Part shown: in pieces, positions 57,801 to 64,000 of the stretch | Numbering within the stretch: position 1 is the first letter of the stretch | Layout: every line of letters begins with the position of its first letter | Assembly: GCA_002887195.1 (NCBI GenBank) | Contig: PJAB01000014.1 | Location: forward strand, 1 to 64,000 | Length of the DNA: 64,000 nt | From: Chrysochromulina parva | Lineage: Eukaryota > Haptophyta > Prymnesiales > Chrysochromulinaceae | Direction of reading: 5' to 3' | Made by a program: the position numbers and the translations under genes | The notes under the pieces: model-generated | The model's database searches: none | What the model saw: the letters and a program-made list of their open reading frames with translations, nothing else | Told to the model about the DNA's origin: nothing

Positions 57801-59202
57801 CGCACGTCTCGGGGTCGAGCCGGATCGACTTGCCCTGCAGCCGCGCGTATTGCTCGAAGAGCTCCGAGAGGGCCACCTTGAAATTCGTCAGCGCGTTGAG
57901 CACCTCCTGCGACTTCATCTGCTGGGAAATCTCCTGTGGCTTTACGGCGTCCGTCACCTTCCCCGTGGCCGCTGCCGCCGCCGCCGCCGCCGTCGCCGCC
58001 GTCGCCGACGGGCGCACACCCAGGCGCGCCTCCTCCTTTGCACGCTGCTGCTCGGCCTGCAGCTCGAGCACCATCGCGTTGAACTCGTTGATGTCGAGGT
58101 CCTTGTTGGTCGTGGCGGAGTCGTACCGCTCGAGGATAGCGATCGCCTCGGCAGTCGTGTAGTCCATCCCGAGATGCTTGAGCGCCGCCTTGAGCTCGGT
58201 CTTGTCCAGCGTGCCCGAGTTGTCCTTGTCAAACGTCGCGAACGTCGTGCTCACCGTCTGGGAGACGCCCTGCGCCGGCGCCGGCTCCTGCACCTTCGGC
58301 TGGGCGCGCGCGACCGTGGCTGTCGCCGGTCGAGCGGCGGCGGCCGTCGCGGTCGCGGGCCGCGCCGCCGTCACCGCGGCCGTCGCCGTGGGAGAACCAT
58401 AGCTCACCGCCTTGCTCGTCGCCGCCACCGGCCGCGCCGCCGCCGCCGTGGACGTGGGAGAGGCTGACGTGGGAGAGGCTGTACGCACAGGTGAGGCCGT
58501 CGTCGGGCGCGCGGCAGCGGCCGTTGCGGGTCGTGCCGCCGTGCTAGTAGGCGATACGGATCCCGGCCGAGCCGCCGTCGCGGTGGTCGTAGCGGTGACC
58601 GGGCGCGCGGCGGTGGCCGCCGTCGTAGCGGTGGCGACCGCCGGCCGTGCGGCCGAAGCAGGCGAAGCACTTGCTGTCGCTGGCCGCGCCGCCGTCGCCG
58701 CCGTCGCCGTCGCTGTTGCGGGGCGTGCCGCCGTGGCAGTGGTGGCGGCGGCCGTCGCCGGCGCGGGTCGCGCCGCGGCAGCCGTCGCGGTCGCGGGCCG
58801 CGCCGCCGTTGCGGTGGTGGCGGCGGCCGTCGCCGTCGCGGGTCGCGCCGCCGCCGCAGTGGCCACTGCAGGGCGCGCTGCCGTCGCCGTCGCGGGCGAC
58901 GCGGTCGCTGCTGCGGGTCGCGCCGCCGCCGCCGACGTCGCTGCTGCGGGTCGCGCCACCGTTGCCGTCGCGGGCGACGCGGTCGCTGCTGCGGGTCGCG
59001 CCGCCGCCGTCGCCGTCGCTGCTGCAGGTCGGGCTGCCGTCGCTGTCGCCACTGCAGGTCGCGCGGCTGTCGCCGTCGCCGTCGCCGTTGCTGCTGCAGG
59101 CCTCGCGGCCGTTGCCGTCGCTGCTGCCGGTCTGGCCGCGACGGCCGTCGCTGCTGCAGGCCGTGCTGCTACCGCGGTCGCTGGTCGCGCCACGGCGCTC
59201 AT
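53939..59202 (-). CDS. Giant multi-EF-hand protein with ARPAT repeat N-terminus
   Basis: Two exons, complement(53939..56198, 56327..59202), about 1711 residues; splice EKLYR|YLGQFDN, phase 2, removes an apparent stop. The first 300 residues are an Ala/Arg/Pro/Thr repeat built on ATAARPA. Then come at least six EF-hand pairs or half-pairs, among them FDKDNSGTLDKTEL, YDRDRSGLLDEREI, IDANGDGALTQAEL, FDRDGSGYLSMKEV and FDRDTDGRLDLAEF; several partners are degenerate. Between them lie C2-like beta regions (around RVMLHAGRGGGSLAPPAELA and ITEITLPANADSHSRH) and Gly/Pro linkers. It is probably a large Ca2+-responsive scaffold, perhaps axonemal; the exact role is unknown. The ATG at 59202 (MSAVARPAT) is the first in frame. 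Confidence 0.82.
54856..54893 (-). repeat. GCC trinucleotide array (poly-Gly in protein)
   Basis: A run of CCGCCG units on the plus strand, read as poly-Gly between EF-hand pairs of the giant EF-hand gene. Confidence 0.85.
56199..56326 (-). repeat. EF-hand-gene intron (128 nt) with CTCTGATGGC repeats
   Basis: GT-AG intron, phase 2. Body: about ten units of CTCTGATGGC or CTCTGAGGGC in sense orientation. Starts GTAACTC; next exon starts GTACCTC. Ends GATTGCCTCCCTCATTAG. Confidence 0.95.
58300..59190 (-). repeat. Degenerate array coding ATAARPA units
   Basis: About 890 bases of GC-rich degenerate repeats, units of about 18-27 bases, reading ARPATA, ARPAAAT and VATAARPA in the EF-hand gene frame. 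The opposite strand is open over the same stretch for compositional reasons. Confidence 0.9.
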
Positions 59203-59478
59203 TGCGCGGACCGGCCTGTGCACTGGTAGCCCCGCACTCGCGGCAAACGAGAAAGTGACTGAATGACGGTGTAATCAGTAGTTGTGGACTCGTCGTGGCA
59301 CTCGAGAAACCCCCCTAAAGAAACATGGCACCAATGCCCTCCCCACGCCCTCTTGGGTCCCGTTCCCTCTCCCTGCCAACGTACGATGGTGGAACGTACG
59401 TCTTTGGGCCGGCAGCGGCCCGACGACTCGTCGACAGTCACGTCGGCGTGCCGGCCGCGTCCTCATCTCTCTTTCCGA

Positions 59479-59520
59479 TCAAGATCGGTTCCTGTCACGC
59501 GGGCGATCGATCATGAGGCT

Positions 59521-59551
<31 letters not shown>

Positions 59552-62457
59552 CGGTAGCCGCCGCCGTCGCCGCCGCCGCGGTAGCCGCCGCCGTCGCCGC
59601 CGCCGCGGTAGCCGTCGCGATCGCCGCCGCCGCCGCGGTAGCCGCCGCCGTCGCCGCCGCCGCGGTAGCCGTCGCGATCGCCGCCGCCGCCGCGCCCGCC
59701 GCCGCGCCCCCTGCCGCGCCCCCCGCGCTCCACCCACGGGCGACGCTCGCGGTGGCCGTCGCGGCCGCCTCGGTCCTCGGAGCTCTTATAGCCGTACGAG
59801 CCAGTGCGCGTGTCGAGCATCCTCTCGTTGGTCTCCACAAACTGCGCCGCCTTCTCCGCGAATTGGAGGGCGAGGAACTGGAGCTTGGACGGCTCAGTGC
59901 GCTGCACGGCGAGCGTCGACGTGGGCTGGTCCCAGCACGCGTGCAGCTCGTTGTTGAGCAGCATGCGCGAAACCACCGCGTGCGCCTCGGCCTCGGTCAC
60001 CTCGAAGCGCACGGCGAGGCGCGCGAGCGAAATGGCTTCGAAGTGCGCGTAGGACGAGATCAGGTACGCGCGCATGCCCTCGGTCATCAGCTGGCGCGTG
60101 ATGAAGGCGCGCGCGGCTGCCGGGTCGGGCAACAGGTCCCACGCGGGCAGCTTGCCGAGCGTGGCCGCCGCCTTCTGCCACTCACCCTCGAGCACCATCT
60201 GCGACGCGGTCATCACGTAGTCACGTGTCTGCTCCGGCGGGCCGTTGAACACCTGCCGTTCGAAATGGTCGAGCAGCCGGCGGAACGAGCGCGAAACGGC
60301 GGCGGTGCGACGGCGCGGGTCGAAGGCGTTGTGCGCGAGGTTGGGCATCTCGAGGAGCATCGCACACACCAGGTGGACCGCCTCGACGAGCTCGACGTTC
60401 AAGTGCATGTGGTACGGCACAAGCCGGCGTCTTTCTTGTTTCTCCTGCTCGGGGTTGCGGTCGCCGAAGCGCGACGAGGAGAGACCTTGAGCGAGCAGCT
60501 CCTTCAGGCGCGCGCCCGCGGCGAGCTCCATGAGCGCCGCGTGGGCCTCGGGCAGCAGCCCCTGCTGGAAGGCGCAGATGCCGCAGCGCACAAGGGCGCG
60601 GTTGTACAGGATCTGCGTCGAGATGTCAAACTGATGGATGGCGTCGGCAAGGTGCGACATGAGCAGCAGGTCACGCGCCTCCTCGTAGCGCTCATGGAGC
60701 CCCGCGTGGTACACGACGCACAGCAGCGTGCGCGTCTTGGCGCGCTCGGAGCCCGACGCGTACACGCGCCGCGCGAGCGTCGTGATCTCCGTGCGCAAGT
60801 TCATATCGCGCGGCACCACAAACTCGTCATACGCCTTCTTGGCGGCCTTGGCGGCCGCCACCGCGGCATTGGCTGCCTTGCGCGCCTCGGTGACCGGCTT
60901 GACGACGTCCTCGTCGTCGTCGTCGTCGTCCTGCTCCTCCTCGGCCCGGCGCTCGTCGTCCGCGTCGGCGGCCGCGACCGCCGCCTCCTCGGCCTCCGCA
61001 GCCGCCTCGGCTTGCTCCTTGAGCACTTGCTTGCGCTTGATCGCGTTCTGCATCGCCGTGCTAAAGAGCGACTGCTCGCGGTAATGGATGTGCTCGACAA
61101 TGCGCGCGGCCACGCGCGCCGCCTCGCGATCCGCCTCCTCGGCCGCGATCTTGCCCGCCGCGCGCTGCCCGTCGTAGTACGCGAGCGTGTCCTGCATCAG
61201 GTTGATGAGTGGCACCTCGTCCTTGAGGCGCGACACGTAGTCCGGGGTGTGCGGGTCGGCGAGCTGGAGCGACTTGTAGAACTCGTCGTCGAGGCGCTCG
61301 AGGTACGAGAGGACGTTGCCCGTCATCTGCGTGACGCCCGTGTCCACGTACACGGGCTCGTCGTCGTCGTCGGCGTCCTCGTCCAACTCGGCCTTCGTCA
61401 TCTGCACCGCGTCGACCACGGTGGTCCCCTCGACCTGCTCCACTTTCAAATCCGGGTGGTCGACGAGCGTGCTCAGTAGGCGAGTGAAGAGCTCGAAGAC
61501 CGACTTCCACACGGCCACCGGCATCGCCGTGAGCATGTTGTTGTGGATGTCGAAGTTGTACGAGATTAAGTGGCCGAGCAATTCGACGAGCTTGGAGGGC
61601 CGTGTCGTCACCTCGGCGAGCTGGCTCAAGATCGAGATCTGCTCCTTCTTGTCCGTGCCCTTGCGGCCGCGCACGGCGAGCAGCTCGTCGAGCTTCTTGT
61701 CGATGTCCTCCTCGTTGTAGTCCTTGATGGCCTTCGGGCCGGCCTCGCCACCCTTGGCGCCCTTTTTAGGAGGCGAAGGAGCGCCCTTCTTCTTCGGCGC
61801 GTCGTCGTCATCGTCGTCGTCGCCGTCGCCGTCGTCGTCGTCGCCGTCGCCGCCAGCCGGCTTGGAGCCCGCAGCGGACCGGAACTTGGCCAGCTCGGCC
61901 TCCAGCGGCTTCGTCGTCTTGGGCAGCTTCTGCTTCATCGAGTTGAGCGCCTTGGCGTTCGTCTTGGACATCTTCTTCTGGGCCTCCTTGTCGCCTGCGA
62001 CCTTGGCTACCGCCACCTCGAGCTCAATGAGGGACTTGTAGTACACAGGCGGCAGGCCCTCGGTCTTGATGAGCTGCGCCAGCTTGACCTGCAGCTTGGC
62101 GAGGCCGGCAAAGGACTCTTCGATGGACAACCAATCATTTTGCTTGATGTGGCCTCGGAGCTGGGTCACGGCCTCCGTCAGCTGATCCCACTTCTTGTCG
62201 CGATGCGACCGGACGACGCGCTTGCTGTCATCATCGCTGTCACTGTCGCTGTCGTCACCACCCTTCATGAAGGCGGCGACACCCTTTGGAGCAGGACCCT
62301 TGGCTGCCTCCGCCGGCTTTTTCTTCTCCTCCTCGGATGACTCATCCTCCTCGGACTCCTCCTCGGACTCCTCCTCGGACTCGGACTCCTCCTCGGAATC
62401 GTCATCGTCCTCCTCGCTGCTGCTCGACACATCCTTCCCCCCAAAGAACTTGGACAT
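59479..62457 (-). CDS. EIF3C: Translation initiation factor eIF3 subunit C
   Basis: About 992 residues from the ATG at 62457, intronless. The N-terminus MSKFFGGKD followed by a Ser/Glu/Asp-rich tract matches the eIF3c/Nip1 start (animals MSRFF). Conserved blocks follow: KKWDQLTEAVTQLRGHIKQN, ILSQLAEVTTRPSKLVELLG, HIHYREQSLFSTAMQ, YNRALVRCGICAFQQGLLPE and a PCI/winged-helix region (SSYAHFEAISLARLAVRFEV ... VVSRMLLNNELHACWDQPTSTL). The C-terminus is an RGG/YRGGG repeat tail that likely binds RNA and may be arginine-methylated. eIF3c is a core octamer subunit; its N-terminus contacts eIF1 and eIF5 on the 40S. The long acidic insert near residue 220 is low complexity. Confidence 0.97.
59522..59699 (-). 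repeat. RGG-coding tandem repeat in eIF3c tail
   Basis: Tandem units of about 21-45 bases encoding YRGGGDGGG and DRDGYRGGG blocks. In-frame and probably length-variable. Confidence 0.9.
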
Positions 62458-62623
62458 GGCAAGCCACGAAGTCGCGCCGAGAAAGGCGACGCGACTCTCA
62501 ATGAAGCGAGGGGACAAATCTCTCACCCTTCCTCTCCAATTCACACCCATCCACGTCCAGTACGACCGTGTGTTGAGAGTGTGACCAGGTGAAGCGTGCG
62601 AAGGGAGCATTTTTGCCACAAAT

Positions 62624-64000
62624 TTATGAGCAGTCAAGCGAAGGCCACGGCGGCGGCGTCGCGGGCCGGCGAGCGTCGTCGAGGCGGCCGACGAGGTTGG
62701 TGCTGTGTGTCGTGAAGTCGTGCAGGTAGGCCGCGCGCATCGGCGAGAGGCTACCCGCGTGCCGTGCTCGCGTGCCCGCCATTGGGAAGGCAGGCATGCT
62801 ATCCCACGCGCTCGGCGCAGCGCGCCACGCTCCGGCGGGCGCGGGCGCGTCGACGAGCGCATTGGGCACCTGTCGGAAGTCATACCCGAGCGCATGCAAG
62901 TGCTCGAGCATCTTGATGGCGGCGCACGTCTGCTCCTTTTGGGAAGGGGTGCGAGTGAGCTCCAGCTGCAGGGCAGGGACGCGATAGCGGGAGAGGAGTG
63001 CCTGAGCCGTCTGAAAGACTTGGGGCTCGTACCTGATGAGCAAGGAGGTCGTCAGGGAGGTCATAAGGGAGGTCATCAGGAATGTCATCAGGGATGCCAT
63101 CAGGGAGGCATTGGATGGCACTCAGAGAGGCAATCAGAGAGGCAATCAGAGAGGCAATCAGGGAGGCAATCAGGGAGGCATTGGATGGCAATCAGAGAGG
63201 CAATCAGGGAGGCACTCGCACCCTTCGACGTCGGCCTTGAGCAAGCACGTGTCGCGCTGCACGAGCGCATCCAGGCGCACAGAGCTCGCCGTGTGCATGT
63301 ACGCCTGCGCCGAGCGATCCGTCTTGAGCACGCCACGTGTGCCCACCATCCCAGTCATCCCGAGCTTCTTCCGGTGCTTTCCCACAGCGAGGGGCACGCG
63401 CAGCGTGTAGTTGCCCGGCTGATCGTACACGACGTTCGGGAAGACGCGCACGCGCTCGCGGAAGCCTGGGTTGAGCCCCACGCCCAGCTCGAGCACCTCG
63501 CGATACGCGGGGATCGGCTCGAAGACATCCACTCTGCAGCCGAGAGCGAGGCTGTACAGCGTGTACCAGCCAAAGTTGCCGCCCACGTCGACGACGAGGC
63601 CCCCTCTGGCGCAGCACCGCCAGATGGCCTCGTGCCACGCGAGCGTGAGCGTCGGCTCGAGGATGAGCTGCTGCCGCATGCGCTGCATGTCGTCGTCCGC
63701 CGGGAGGAAGGCAAACGAGAATGGCGGGTGAGTGCGTGTGGTGACCGACTCGATCTGCTGGCCTGTCGGGCTCGTCCATCGATTCACGAGCTTGGCACAT
63801 ATGAGGCACATCGCACACTCGCAGCGGTCGCAGATTTCGTCCGCGAATGTGCGGTTGTGCTTGGTCGCTCTGAGCATGCGCATGGACATGCACGTGCTGG
63901 CTTCGCACGATGGCGGCGAGATGGTGGAGTCTGACTTGTGGCACGAGCGCGGCGTGTAAATGCGTGGGAGCGGCGGGCGGTGCAGCGACCAGCGGGCGGT
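62624..64000 (-). CDS. FkbM-type methyltransferase, 5' end beyond window
   Basis: Exons complement(62624..63032, 63216..>64000); splice VEGCE|YEPQVFQ, phase 2, restores the FkbM VEGxE-xxVL motif. The frame is open to the window edge, so the N-terminus is missing. Visible parts: a Cys-rich segment (CDRCECAMCLIC), VVDVGGNFGWYTLYSLALG (SAM-binding motif I), VDVFEPIPAYREVLELG, VRLDALVQRD and LLKADVEGCE. FkbM enzymes are SAM-dependent O-methyltransferases, often acting on sugars or lipids. The C-terminal region (residues encoded 62624-62950) is less conserved. Unlike the FkbM gene at 38.8-39.8 kb it shows no PAN block and its frames are intact. Confidence 0.85.
63033..63215 (-). repeat. FkbM-gene intron (183 nt), CTCCCTGATTGC repeats
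   Basis: GT-AG intron, phase 2. Sense body: about 14 units of CTCCCTGATTGC / CTCTCTGATTGC, drifting to CTCCCTGATGAC toward the 3' end, which reads CTTGCTCATCAG. CATCCAATGCC interrupts it twice. Confidence 0.95.

Noticed and set aside
56386..58467. Long plus-strand open frame (about 690 codons) over the EF-hand gene
   Set aside because: Antisense to a clear EF-hand coding region in very GC-rich DNA; composition is Arg/Leu/His/Gly without domains. The same holds for large antisense frames at 59284-61479, 62705-63934, 6156-7589, 54008-55141 and 22889-24061.
63033..63215. CRISPR-like array of short direct repeats
   Set aside because: Units of about 12 bases are contiguous and degenerate with no spacers, in an intron of a eukaryotic gene.

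Overview
This window reads as nuclear DNA of a GC-rich, intron-poor unicellular eukaryote. The genes are eukaryotic: an EHD ATPase, a myosin heavy chain, eIF3 subunit C, an AGC kinase, a calpain-like protein, an amino-acid permease, armadillo-IQ and EF-hand proteins, and a GT41/OGT-like enzyme. Two proteins (9604-12213 and 17114-17539, both minus) begin with a signal-peptide-like segment followed by an Ala/Arg/Pro-rich stretch, the bipartite leader of secondary plastids. A haptophyte or stramenopile-type alga fits best, but the species cannot be fixed from sequence alone. There is no operon structure, no prokaryotic signal and no convincing tRNA, rRNA or CRISPR.

Layout. 0.3-9.3 kb: a ubiquitin-fold protein, EHD ATPase, and a myosin with a PH-like tail. 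9.6-17.5 kb: a plastid-type coiled-coil protein, small unknowns, a His/Gln-rich protein, a PDZ-IQ protein and a small plastid-type membrane protein. 17.9-27 kb: an armadillo-IQ protein, a degenerate GPI-ethanolamine-phosphate-transferase-like membrane protein and an APC permease. 27.3-33 kb: one very large gene fusing TPRs, a GT4-like glycosyltransferase, a polyproline linker, more TPRs and a GT41 domain. 34-45 kb: lineage-specific genes, a frame-broken PAN-FkbM gene, an EF-hand protein, a coiled-coil protein and a Myb/SANT protein. 45.5-64 kb: calpain-like, PcfJ-like, coiled-coil, AGC kinase, giant EF-hand protein, eIF3c, and an FkbM-type methyltransferase cut by the window edge.

Most genes are uninterrupted. 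Seven have exactly one well-supported intron each (113-290 nt). At every one the acceptor reads AG|GT, and in several the first 8 or more bases of the intron repeat the first bases of the next exon. Most are filled with short direct repeats in sense orientation around CTCTGATTGCC, and two share an almost identical last 18 bases. This looks like a family of introner-like elements (introns inserted with a target duplication that supplies a splice site), and I rate it the most interesting signal here. Other points of note are the double-glycosyltransferase fusion, apparent pseudoenzymes (calpain-like and AlkP-like), and short frame breaks in three genes that may be errors, decay or very short introns.

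Gene starts are mostly the first sensible ATG. Splice sites were set by joining reading frames across GT-AG and restoring conserved protein sequence; there is no transcript evidence.
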